Source: Adenanthera pavonina (lineage: Eukaryota; Streptophyta; Magnoliopsida; Fabales; Fabaceae). Taken from it: DNA of 64,000 nt. The stretch is from NCBI GenBank assembly GCA_026686845.1, contig JAIVEN010000010.1:27130001-27194000 (forward strand), read 5' to 3'. Positions 49,640-60,387 of the stretch are shown here, one piece after another (positions within the stretch are counted from its first letter, which is position 1; every line of letters starts with the position of its first letter). The position numbers were made by a program, and so were the translations under genes. The notes under the pieces are model-generated. The model was not told where the DNA came from and did not search any database. It worked only from the letters and a program-made list of their open reading frames with translations.

Positions 49640-50500
49640 TCATTCATCAGCATTCAAATGTGTAAACACAACATCACTCCAAACTATGCACGCATCACAC
49701 TACATCACATCAAACACGTCATGTCCAACATCATTCCACATCATTATCATTATCATCACATGTTATCTAGCATAAACACAATATCATTATCATCACTTAG
49801 ATTACAAATATTCTATCCTACTTGGCATAACATACATAGACAATACACATACACTACTATGACTAGATATTCCCAATAACAGAGTGGCTATGCTTCCCTC
49901 ATCTTCTCCGAACTAATTCTAGAACATTCACTTGAAAGGTTAGTACATGGGAAATGAGATGTGAGACAAAGTCTCAGTAACCGGGGATAACCACAAGCAT
50001 ATATATATAATAACTTGTACAATAATACCATGAATGCAACATGAATGGAATGTATGTTTCTCTTGCATACAGTTAGAACCACAAACTATTGTCATAATAG
50101 GACATTTCATATAAGTGACTCCCTTCCAACAATAGTTGAAGACTAATTTTGGGATATCACTAAGCTCACCTCATACTAGTGCACCTAGCCAAAGGTAACA
50201 CTAATACTCGAACCATGGCTCTCCTTCCCCTGAACCACCCCAAATTTGTGGTGATTTAGGGAAGGTGTAGTTCATTACTATCTGGCTTTCCAGGCCATGG
50301 GAGAGGATTTAGCAGTAGGGATCCTTTCCTTATTTCATCCATATTATATATCATTATATCATATCATTATATATCATATCATCATCCCCACCCGATCCAC
50401 CATATACCTCATAATATCATGTAGTAATGCTTATGTCATATCTTATAATCATCATCCATTATATGTCTAGCCGTGTGCATAGCACGATATATAGATGCAA
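49640..50500 (-). repeat. Family-A LTR fragment, reverse orientation
   Basis: TGAGACAAAGTCTCAGTAACC at 49961 is the reverse complement of the family-A block near 46574. Further matches in order run to about 50500 (GCCGTGTGCATAGCACGATA, the reverse of the TATCATGGTATGCACACAGC block at 9713). Both ends are missing. Confidence 0.6.
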
Positions 50501-50949
50501 GTTCTGAGAATAACGATTTTGGAAACCCTTATTCTTAGCAGTTGGTAACATGAGCTTTAAGGGTTTAATACTTGGTGCCTTGTGTGCTTTGGGCCAGCTT
50601 GAAACCAATTTGGGTAGTTTCAATTACACATGTTTGAATTTCTTCAAACACATTTTAGTTTCATAACTTCGAGTTGATATTTCTAATATTTTTTGTTTTA
50701 CTTTCAGTAACTTCAGTGTTATAAAGGAGTTATTGACACATGGGCATTGACCAAGGTTTAGGAATCTTTTGGTTAGTCATATGTTCTTTAAGTCTATTAT
50801 CTACACTTAGTTTACGAATATTACAAATTATTTGGAAGACTGCTAATGGAAAAGTTTATTACTAATCATTAATGATAATATTGAATTAACCCAAGATTTA
50901 ATAATCCCAAGATTGATGTTGTCTTAAGTTGCATAGCTCTCATGTATAG

Positions 50950-50995
50950 GTGTGAAGCAATGTTTGACCATTCAAGTTCCCTATTGATTCAAGAG
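50950..50995 (+). other. Possible exon of an unidentified host gene
   Basis: GTATAG|G..CAAGAG|GTAAGA gives acceptable acceptor and donor sites around 46 bp whose open frame reads CEAMFDHSSSLLIQE. I do not recognise the protein. Its exit phase does not match the next candidate exon, so either an exon is missing between them or this call is wrong. Confidence 0.25.
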
Positions 50996-51164
50996 GTAAG
51001 AACTCTCCAAATGCATAGTTTTTTTTTCACTTCTAAAATTGAAGAAATTGAAAAGTTTTAGCTGGGGTTAATAAACTGAGTGTTCTTCAATGTGCTAGCA
51101 TGCGCAGAGTGTTTGCTTGCAGTTGACAAATCTTCAATCTAGTTTAGTTTTAAACAAGTTTCTA

Positions 51165-53128
51165 TTAACATCCCAATTTTTATGTATGTAATTCATGACC
51201 AAATGGTGCTATGAATAATATGAAATTGTCTGGATAAATTTATGATGTTTGAAGAAGTATGGATATTTAATTAAATAGATTTAAGGCCCAAAATATTATA
51301 AAAATATACAAAATAGGCTGTAAAAGGGTGGAATGGTAATTTTGTCAAAATGTAAGGGTAAAATGATCATTTTACAATAGAAGAGAGAGAAAATAATATC
51401 ATAATACTCCGATATAGGTTAAAAGCACAAATGATACTGGTTATGTGGGCTTAGAGAGAAAAAGTACAAGTCTAGTAAAATGTGAGTCTCATGTAAATAG
51501 TAAATACTGAGGGAGATGAATAATAAAAAGTAAGCAAGATAGATAGACCCCACATGAAAAAATAAAGAGGAAAAGGCAATATGACCCATAGATAAAGTAA
51601 ATAAAAAAGATATAGAGTATAATAGAAAACTCATATAAAAAACTACTCAAATCAAAAGCAAATCAATCTGTAAAAGTCAAAATGGTAAAGTGACATTAAA
51701 TATTAAAAGAAAAATACAAGCCATTGGATCACAATTAAATCTAAGGATCAAGGTTCATCCAACTTTCCTATAAATAGATCCCTTCCCCCATTGCCATTTG
51801 CTCATTTGATTGAAGCCTTGGGAAGCTTTAGAGAGAGGGGGAGGGTGAAGATATGTTAGAGAGAGAAAGAGAGGGAGCAAAGGAAGGAAGGAGGAGCAAG
51901 GCAAGAGGTCTCCATGGTAAGTCTCTCCTCGTAATCTCTTCTAGTATCTTTCTTCTTTCATTTAGCTTAAGCTTTAATAATGTTATAGGCTTCAATTAAG
52001 TTAATGAATTGATCTCAAGCTAAATGAAAGCAATGCTTAAAAAAAAGTTAGTAAAGCTCTCAGGTAGTCTCTTACCCTTACTTAATATTATTGCTTATGA
52101 ATATTTTATATGTTATTATGATTTGTAAATGAAGTCACGTTGTTATTATAAATATTTTTCCATGATTTGTAGCTATTTTATGTTAAGAGCTAAGCCTCAG
52201 GATACCAATTTACTAAGCTGTTATGCTGCCAAATTTTCATTAGACAACATAGAAATTTTGATGTTTTAATAAAAATATGTTATGTTTTATATGCTTTTAA
52301 ATTTTTTATGATAACATGATGGCTTGTGCAAGTTGACTAATAGAATTCCCAAATCTCATCTCATACCTCCTCAATTATAGGGCTAAGTAATGTTAAAGGA
52401 AAGAGTATAGCAGGGAAGATTGAAAAAGAAGATTAATATATTAAAACTGTTATACTCTGTTTATGTACTATCTACTTCTGGTTACTGTATAAATCCATAC
52501 ATATCTCCAAAAATTCATTAGTCTATATGTATAGATAGCTCTATGTCTCAGGAACAAGACATGATTTAGCTGTATTTGGAGCTATATAATGCTAGTTATC
52601 CATGTTTTGTCAAAACTGCTCTAGTGAAAGTTGTTTTTTACCCTTGAAGGTTTAAAACAGTATTCTGGCCAATATAAGTAAAATAAATTAACAAAATAAA
52701 AATGACTAGAAATAAGACATCCAAAACTTTCCAAAGATGCTAAAAATGCACCTAATGGCTCTCTATTTTAAAAGAAACAAATTTTAAAATTTAAGGCTCA
52801 AATTTTGAATAGAATCAGTGATATGAAAATGAAGAGTAAATTTTAGACAACAAAACTGTATAAATCTGTTCATCAATTTTCCATTTTTATATTTTTTTTC
52901 AAGAAATTCAAGATGTTCAAGATTTTTAAAAATTTAAATCACTATCAAATAATTTTTCTACATTTAATTATGAATTGTGAAAGTTTTCTGCACAATAAGT
53001 TGTAAAAACTGTGAAAATAGTTTTATATGATTTTAAAATTTTAATTGATTTAAGTTTTCTAATACTATTTTCATAGATTAAAAAAAAGCAATTTTCATGG
53101 GAAAAACTTTAAAATATAAGATGTAACA
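51165..53128 (+). repeat. Family-B LTR in a putative host intron
   Basis: It runs from a worn start (TATTAACATCCCAATTTTT) to AAGATGTAACA at 53128. It mirrors the reverse copy at 6496-8730 landmark by landmark (AATGATCATTTTACAATAG near 51361; the purine-rich leader near 51830-51905; CTGATAGGATTC-type block near 52340; CAAAACTGCTCTAG near 52610). The left end and TSD are uncertain. Confidence 0.6.
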
Positions 53129-53260
53129 TGTAGTCTGAGAAGCAAAGAAATTTTCATTAAGCTTTTGATCATATCTTCTCTTCACTTAGATTTTAGTTAG
53201 GTTATCAACAATCTTGTTTATAAATCATGTTGTAATTAAACTTTGAAAAACCTTTGACAG

Positions 53261-53319
53261 GGTCTCTACAAAAGGGCGCGTGATAGAACTGTTGAAAGCT
53301 TCACCATTAGAGACTGAAG
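53261..53319 (+). other. Possible exon of an unidentified host gene
   Basis: TTTGACAG|GG..CTGAAG|GTATTG is a good acceptor/donor pair. Read from the second base the 59 bp are open, VSTKGRVIELLKASPLETE, and join in frame to the next candidate exon. I do not recognise the protein. Confidence 0.4.
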
Positions 53320-53461
53320 GTATTGTTTTCATGTATATTGTTTTCATGTATTTCTTTTTTTCGGTCAGATGATACATTGAACTAATATTTTATTCCTTCA
53401 CAATTTCAAATCTACTGATTGATGTTTAATTGCTTTGGCTTTCGATTTATCTTCAATTTAG

Positions 53462-53504
53462 GAAAAGGCAACGTTTGGTATCTCTATCCCAACAAGAATG
53501 CTTG
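53462..53504 (+). other. Possible exon of an unidentified host gene, next to the Gypsy insertion
   Basis: CAATTTAG|GA..GCTTG|GTAATG flanks 43 bp. Spliced to the previous exon it continues GKGNVWYLYPNKNA with no stop. The intron that follows is entered by the Gypsy element 180 bp downstream. The gene would continue beyond 64000. Confidence 0.4.
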
Positions 53505-53684
53505 GTAATGCTCTATGAATTGTAAAATTTTTTTTTGTTTAGATTTTTAGGAAGAAAACAAATATGTAAGCAAGGAATTTTTTCTAAGAATTGATATACT
53601 AGAAATTGAATTGTAAAATTTTTTGTCATAATTGAATTGCTAAAATGTACAATTTTTAATGCAATATATGTTGTTAATGGGTTC

Positions 53685-54221
53685 TGTGCGGGCCTAAATG
53701 AGCATGCCGAGATTACAAGTCCGAGGTGGATGGATGCCCCTTTGTCTCACTTTCCGGGCTCATATACACCGAGTTATAATTCGGAGGCCGAGCTTAAGCG
53801 CGACGAGCCGAGTAATACATCGGTTATTGAATGATAGGGTCGAATAATCAAAGGGTCAAATGATCGTCCGACTAAACAACATCTCGGACATATAGTCGAC
53901 TACGGGTTTTTCCACGGAAACTGTATTGCCCCAAAAACACCAGATTAGGAGTAACAGTTATGGGATCATAGCTGTTACGGGATCATAGCTGTTACGGAAT
54001 CATAACCGCAGGACGAAAAATCAGGGATCATGCGAAAAGAGCGTGATACTCCATAATGATCATTTATGAAATATCCCGATAAATTAGGGATTATAGGGAT
54101 AAGGTGAAAAAACCTTAACGGTCAGAGAAGGTCAATAAAAAAGGAAAGAGGATAAGCAGAAAAGGGGATTGCACTACACAAAGGCCAGGTGGAATAGTTT
54201 CTCGGTCTTTTTGACGGAACA
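53685..54221 (+). repeat. 5' LTR of the Gypsy element
   Basis: 537 bp, TGTGCGGGCC..GACGGAACA. It contains a 17-bp tandem duplication, GGGATCATAGCTGTTAC, near 53961-53995, and an AATAAA signal at 54134 that could serve 3' end formation in R. No strong TATA box is seen. Confidence 0.92.
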
Positions 54222-54225
54222 TTTT

Positions 54226-54244
54226 TGGCGCCCACCGTGGGGCC
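54226..54244 (+). other. Primer-binding site of the Gypsy element
   Basis: TGGCGCCCACCGTGGGGCC, four bases after the LTR end. The TGGCGCC start is common in plant Gypsy elements; I do not assign the tRNA. Confidence 0.7.
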
Positions 54245-54275
54245 GAGGAAAACTATCCCACCATCACAAAGAATC

Positions 54276-55724
54276 ATGGTGCGAACCAGAAGCAGTGCGG
54301 GTGCAGGAGGACGGCGTTCCGAAGACAGGCCTTCTTTGGAGGACCACCCTGTCATTCGGGCAATGCGTGAGGAGATGGAGATGCTAAGAAAGGAGAACGA
54401 GGAGATGCGTGAAAGGAATAGGCAGCTGGAGCAGGAACGCTATCATGAAGATACTTCTCTTCCTCGAGGAGGGGAACGGGGGAATACCAACAGAGATACT
54501 CAACGATCACATCAGGAGGGAAGTCGACGTGAGGAAACACACCACTTAGAGACACACATTGACAATTTGCGAGGAGATAAGCAGGCTGCCCGGAGACATC
54601 CTTTCGTTGATGGCATTATGGAGACGCCATTGCCAAAAGGGTGGAAGGGCCTAAATCTTGAAAGATATGATGGTACTACCGATCCGGATGAGCATGTGGA
54701 TGCATATGTTACACAGGTAAATTTGTTCACGAATGAGGATGCAGTTTTGTGTAGGGTCTTCCCTACGTCCTTAAAAGGAGCAGCTCTGAGTTGGTATACC
54801 CGACTCCCATCACGATCTATCGATTGCTTTGAAACTTTAGTTAATAAATTCAAAGCGCAATATGCGACCAGCCGACCCCACCAGCTCACATCGGCTGCGT
54901 TGGTAAACTTACGACAGGAGAAGGATGAGTCCTTAAGGAGTTTCATGGAGCATTTTTCTTCAGTCTCGGTAAAGATTCGGGATCTAAACCCTGAAGTAGC
55001 AATGCATACGATGCTAATGGCTCTCAAGCCGGGACCTTTTGCTGACCACCTATGTCGAAAACCACCTTCCGACATGGATGAGCTTAGAAATTGTGCGGCC
55101 GGATATATACAAATGGAGGAGGTCTCAAAGTTTAGAAATAAGGTCAGGACTGATCTGGATAGGCGAACGGACTCAAGCAGTCGTGGAAGTCTGAGGCCGA
55201 CATTAGAGAAGGGGAAGTTTAAAAGAGAGGGTGTTAGTTGGGGACCGAAGTATGATTTCTACACCCCACTAAACACCAGCCGTGCTCGAATTTTGGATGA
55301 AGCTTGTAATACCGAATTGATACGGCTCCCAGCTCCAGGACACACCCCGGAGACGGCAGATCAGTCAAAACATTGCAGGTACCATCGCAATTATGGTCAT
55401 ACCACGGAAGAGTGTTGGACATTACGGAACAAGATTGAGGAGCTGATCCAGGCCGGGCATCTCGGCAACTTCGTACAAAGGGGTAACGAAAGTCGACCCT
55501 CCTATGGGCGAGGCCGAGGGGGAGGTCAAGTTCGGGCTCAAGTGGAACCTCGGCAATCGAACAAAGAAGGAGTGCAGCCAGACGACACTCGAAACAGGGA
55601 AGGAAACAGAATCAGAGGGGTTATTAATACTATAGCAGGAGGGTTTGCCAGAGGAGGAGCAACCAGCTCAGCCAGGAGAAGACACTTGAGGAACATTCGG
55701 GCGGTAAATGCGACAATGCACTGA
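54276..55724 (+). CDS. Gypsy Gag protein
   Basis: The ATG at 54276 begins MVRTRSSAGAGG; the open frame reaches back to the primer site only through a TTG, so this ATG is preferred. 482 residues. A Glu/Arg-rich coiled coil (about 25-60) is followed by a retrotransposon Gag domain (about 110-270; ALSWYTRLPSRSI, FKAQYA). Near the C-terminus is a zinc-knuckle-like CRYHRNYGHTTEEC of the CxxH type usual in Tat elements, then an Arg/Gly-rich tail. It ends at TGA 55722-55724, and the pol frame continues directly in the same phase. The stop is therefore either a mutation in a fused gag-pol frame or a read-through point; Tat elements usually have a fused frame, so I favour mutation. It packages element RNA and forms the particle. 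Confidence 0.85.
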   Translation: MVRTRSSAGAGGRRSEDRPSLEDHPVIRAMREEMEMLRKENEEMRERNRQLEQERYHEDTSLPRGGERGNTNRDTQRSHQEGSRREETHHLETHIDNLRGDKQAARRHPFVDGIMETPLPKGWKGLNLERYDGTTDPDEHVDAYVTQVNLFTNEDAVLCRVFPTSLKGAALSWYTRLPSRSIDCFETLVNKFKAQYATSRPHQLTSAALVNLRQEKDESLRSFMEHFSSVSVKIRDLNPEVAMHTMLMALKPGPFADHLCRKPPSDMDELRNCAAGYIQMEEVSKFRNKVRTDLDRRTDSSSRGSLRPTLEKGKFKREGVSWGPKYDFYTPLNTSRARILDEACNTELIRLPAPGHTPETADQSKHCRYHRNYGHTTEECWTLRNKIEELIQAGHLGNFVQRGNESRPSYGRGRGGGQVRAQVEPRQSNKEGVQPDDTRNREGNRIRGVINTIAGGFARGGATSSARRRHLRNIRAVNATMH

Positions 55725-58700
55725 GTGCCTCGGAGTTCTCCACCCATCACCTTTTCGGATGAGGATTTCGAGGGAGTTGATCCTAATCAGGATGACCCCA
55801 TGGTAATTTCAGTGGAGGTGGCCAATTATGTCGTCAGGAAAACACTGATAGACCAGGGAAGCTCCGCGGATATATTGTATTATTCTACCTTCCAGAAGCT
55901 CGGGATACCTGAGGAAACGATCAAGCCTTATCACGATCTGTTGGTCGGTTTTGCCGGAGAACAGGTTCACACCCGAGGATACGTGGAGCTGTTGACCACC
56001 TTCCGTGGAGATCTCGGATCAAAAACCATTATGGTCAGGTACCTTATAATTGATGCAGTAACTTCTTACAATATCTTGATAGGTAGACCTGCGTTAAACG
56101 AGCTCGGCGTCGTGGTTTCCACTCTGCATCTCACAATGAAGTTTCCCTCGGCGACCGGAAACATAATTGCAATAAAAGCTGACCAAAAGGTGGCAAGACA
56201 ATGCTATTTGGATAGCCTAAAAGTTACCAGAGGAAGGGTGGTTGGCAGCAGTGGACATACGAAAAAGGATACAACATCAGTGGGCTTGGTGGAGCTTGAT
56301 CCTCGACTTGATGTACAGGACCAAAGGCCGAAACCTATTGAAGAATTACAGAAATTTCAGCTTGCCGGTGAAGACCGGTGCACTAGCCTTGGAAGTAAAC
56401 TTGGAGGTGAGATCAAGGAGCAGATAACAAAGATGCTGAAGGACAATGCTGATTTGTTCGCATGGACTTCTTCAGACATGCCGAGAATTGATCCCAATTT
56501 TCTATGCCACAAACTGGCGGTGTACCCTGAAGCTAAGCCGATAGCGCAAAGGAAAAGGCGGGTAGGCGAGGAAAGGCGGAGGGCAATGAAGGAAGAAACT
56601 GCAAAGTTGATTGATGCTGGGTTCATCCGAGAAATTGAATATACAACGTGGTTGGCCAATATGGTGCTCGTTAAGAAGGCTAATGGAAGGTGGAGAATGT
56701 GCACGGATTATACCGACCTAAACAAGTCATGCCCGAAAGATACATACCCCCTCCTGAGCATAGATCGGCTAGTAGATGGAGCATCAGGATGTGGCCTACT
56801 CAGTTTTCTGGATGCCTACTCCGGGTACAATCAGATAAGGATGTACCCCCCTGACGAGGAGAAAACCGCGTTCATGACTGAGGACGCTAATTATTGTTAT
56901 CAGGTGATGCCGTTCGGACTGAAGAATGCTGGGGCTACTTACCAACAGTTGATGGATAAAATATTTCAGGAACAGATTGGAAGAAACCTGGAAGTATATG
57001 TTGACGACATGGTAGTGAAGTCCGAAGATCCCTCCAAGCATGCTGCCGACCTTGGAGAGGTGTTCGGAAGAATACGGAAGTACAACATGAGGTTAAATCC
57101 TGAGAAATGCGTATTCGGAGTTAACGGGGGGAAATTCTTAGGATTCATGTTAACACATCGGGGTATTGAAGCCAATCCCGACAAATGCCGAGCTATTATT
57201 GACATGAGAAGCCCCTAAAACATAAAAGAAGTGCAGAAACTGATGGGGCGACTAGCATCACTATCACGCTTTATACCGAGGTTAGCGGAGAGAGCTAGGC
57301 CATTCTTCAAGTTGCTTAAAAAGGCCGCGCGGTACGAGTGGAATGAGGAATGCGAGCAGGCGTTTCAGAATTTCAAAGGCTTCTTCTCGGCACCTCCGAT
57401 ACTTAATCGGCCGACCCCCAACAAAGAATTACTATTGTATATGTCGGTGACCGAACATGCAATTAGCTCGGTGATGGTACAAGAAATGGGCAGGCAGCAG
57501 ATACCGGTATACTTCATCAGCCGAATACTGCACGACGCTGAAACGAGGTATCAGACTATTGAAAAGTTAGCCCTGACTTTGGTCACATCGGCGAGAAGGT
57601 TACGACCTTATTTTCAAAGTCATGAGGTTATTGTGAAAACCGACCACCCTGTAAAGCAAGTCTTGAGGAAACCCGAATTAGCCGGACGAATGATCTCGTG
57701 GTCAGTCGAGTTGTCAGAGTTCGGTATAAGATACGAGCCTAGAGGGCCAATTAAGGCGCAATGTTTGTCTGATTTTGTCGCCGAACTTACTCCATCCGTC
57801 GATTCCAAAGACGGGGTCCGATGGACACTTTATGTAGATGGCTCCTCTAACACTAAAGGGAGCGGTGCGGGAATCATTCTGGAAGGTCCTGGTGGACTAA
57901 TTTTGGAACAGTCTCTTAAAATCGACTTCTCAGTCACCAACAACCAGGCCGAATACGAAGCTCTTATTGCCGGGTTTAAACTAGCTAAAGAAGTGGGAGC
58001 GAGGCAAGTTAGGTGTCGGAGTGACTCACAGTTGGTTTCTGAACAAGTCTCGGGGACTTATCAGGCTAAAGATCCGCAGCTGGCAAAGTACTTGGACAAG
58101 GTAAAACGAATGGAAGAATGCTTTGAAGAATTTGCGATTGAGCACATTCCAAGAGAGGAGAACTCTCGAGCTGACCTGCTGTCCAGATTGGCTAATGTCA
58201 AAAAGCTCGGACAACATGAGACGATCATCAGGGAAACAATACATCAGCCCAGTATCGATCTTGATGAAGTTATGATCGGAGACAACGTGGATCGGGACTG
58301 GATGACCCCTATTTGGAACTATCTAGCGGAAGGGACCTTACCCAGCAACCAGAATGAAGCAAGGAGGTTGAAGATGAAATCTTCCCATTACATAATAATG
58401 GGAGGAGACTTATACAGGCGAGGATTATCAACTCCCCTCTTAAAATGCCTCTCTCCTGAACAGGCTAACTATGTTATGAGTGAAGTCCATGAAGGAGTGT
58501 GTGGGATGCATACTGGTGGAAGATCTATGGCAGCAAGAGTAATCCGGGCCGGTTATTATTGGCCCACTATGCGAGCTGATTGTACCGAGTATAGTAAGAA
58601 GTGTAATGAGTGCCAAAGGTTTGGTAGTCTGCGCCATGCACCGCCGGAAGAATTGCACACAATGATGTCTCCGTGGCCATTCATGGTCTGGGGAATGGAT

Positions 58701-59534
58701 ATTCTCGGACCTTTTCCGATGGGCAAAGGGCAAGTCAAGTTCTTACTAGTGGGCATAGACTACTTCACTAAATGGATTGAGGCGGAATCGTTAGCTAAGA
58801 TCACGGCACAGCAAGTACAGAAATTTGTATGGAGGAATATTATCTGTCGGTATGGGATTCCTCACTCGGTGGTTACGGATAATGGAAGGCAGTTTGTTGA
58901 TAGAAACCTGAAGCAATTCTATGAACAGCTCGGTATTAAGCATCGAGTGTCTTCAGTCGAGCATCCCCAAACCAACGGGCAGGCAGAAGCGGCAAACAAG
59001 GTTATCCTCGGAGAACTCAAGAAGAGATTGGGAAGAGCGAAGGGGGCCTGGGCCGAGGAATTACCGAGCATCCTATGGGCCTATCGTTGCACTCCTCAGT
59101 CAAGCACCAAAGAAACTCCTTTTAGGTTGACTTTTGGAGCAGACGCAATGATCCTGGTGGAAGTAGGAGAGCCGTCCTTTAGACGAATACTTCCCGACCA
59201 ACATATGAATCAGGAAAGCATGGAAGTTGAACTAGATCTATCCGAAGAGGTCAGGGAAAACGCACGTATACAGGAAGAAGCTTGTAAGCAAAGAGCAGCT
59301 CGGCGTTATAATTCTCGGCTTAAGCCAAGGAGTTTTGTTACTGGAGATCTCGTCTGGAGAAAGCAGAGTGAAGCAAGGAAGAACATCGGTGAGGGAAAGC
59401 TAGCTGCAAATTGGGAAGGGCCTTACCGAGTTACTGAAGCGTTGGGCAATGGAGCATATAGGTTAGAAAAGCTGTCAGGAGAAGCAATCCCTAGGACATG
59501 GAATGCTTCTCACCTCAAAAATTATTTCAGTTAG
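55725..59534 (+). pseudogene. Gypsy Pol polyprotein, broken by one in-frame stop
   Basis: In the same phase as gag. Protease has LIDQGSSADIL (near 55845). RT has the intact motif YVDD (56997-57008) and FLDAYSGYNQI, MPFGLKNAGATYQ. TAA 57216-57218 interrupts the frame just after RT; it resumes at once with NIKEVQKLMGR. Next come the RT-linked RNase H, then a second RNase H (YVDGSSN near 57832, NNQAEYEAL, RSDSQLV, NSRADLLSRLAN) retaining the acidic residues. Integrase has an HHCC-like zinc finger (HEGVCGMH..CNEC), Asp 58698, Asp 58878, Glu 58986, and a C-terminal WEGPYRV motif. Catalytic residues look intact throughout, so only the two stops (55722 and 57216) stand against activity. Confidence 0.92.
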
Positions 59535-59690
59535 TTGATGTATACAAGGAAGGTGATGTACTCTTTTTCTTAACTTGGTCTTTTGTCCCAAAATATGCAA
59601 AAGAGGGTTTTGGCCGAGAAGGTTTTAACGAGGCACGCCTATCTGTTTTAATAAAGGGAAATTCTTTTTCATGGTTATGTTTATTAGCCT

Positions 59691-60240
59691 CGGTCAAGTG
59701 TGAATCGAGGAAATGAAAATTCGGTCAAGTATGAACCGAGGTCTACAACTAATACTCGGTCAAGTGTGAATCGAGGAAATGAAAATTCGGTCAAGTATGA
59801 ACCGAGGTCTACAACCAATACTCGGTCAAGTGTGAATCGAGGAAATGAAAATTCGGTCAAGTATGAACCGAGGTCTACAACCAATACTCGGTCAAGTGTG
59901 AATCGAGGAAATAAAAATTCGGTCAAGTATGAACCGAGCATTCGAATTAAATTTGGTCAAGTCTGAACCAAAATTTTGTTAAAAATTCGGTCAAGTATGA
60001 ACCGAGCATTCGAATTAAATTTGGTCAAGTGTGAACCAAATTGTTGTTAAAAAATCGGTCAAGTGTGAACCGGGCACTCAAAGTAAATTTGGTCAAGTTT
60101 GAACCAAATTTTTGTTAAAGACTCGGTCAAGTGTGAATCGGGGAATTGAAACTTGGTCAAGTATGAACCAAGGTTTCTATCGTAAACTCGGCCAAAAGTG
60201 AACCGAGAGGCTAAATTAAATTTTAGTTGAGAACGAACTG
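59691..60240 (+). repeat. Tandem array of 66-68 bp units in the Gypsy 3' region
   Basis: Units start CGGTCAAGTGTGAATCGAGG at 59691, 59757, 59823 and 59889 (66-bp period, nearly identical). Diverged units follow from 59920, 59988, 60056, 60123 and 60189 (66-68 bp). Each unit holds two half-repeats of the form GGTCAAGTRTGAAYC. Because 66 is 22 codons, open frames run through the first units on both strands; they are by-products, not genes. Arrays in this position are known in Tat/Ogre-type elements and can seed satellites. Confidence 0.9.
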
Positions 60241-60387
60241 CGGGATTATGTTAAACTTTGTCAAAAATTTGAACGCGGACAGGTCGTCAGAAGCCGACAA
60301 AAGATTGTTATCATTGATTAGAAAAAGAAATAGACAATCAAGGAGATGGGCAGTCCGAAGCTATAGGAACATTTCCTTTTTTGCATC

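Noticed and set aside
54225..54227. TTG start for Gypsy Gag
   Set aside because: It lies in the primer-binding site; the ATG at 54276 gives a normal Gag N-terminus.
54512..55075. 187-codon minus-strand ORF
   Set aside because: Antisense shadow of the Gag frame with no recognisable domain.
59684..59966. Open frames of 85-88 codons on both strands with 22-residue repeats
   Set aside because: They follow from the 66-bp (22-codon) period of the tandem array; a frame open on both strands is expected and is no sign of a protein.
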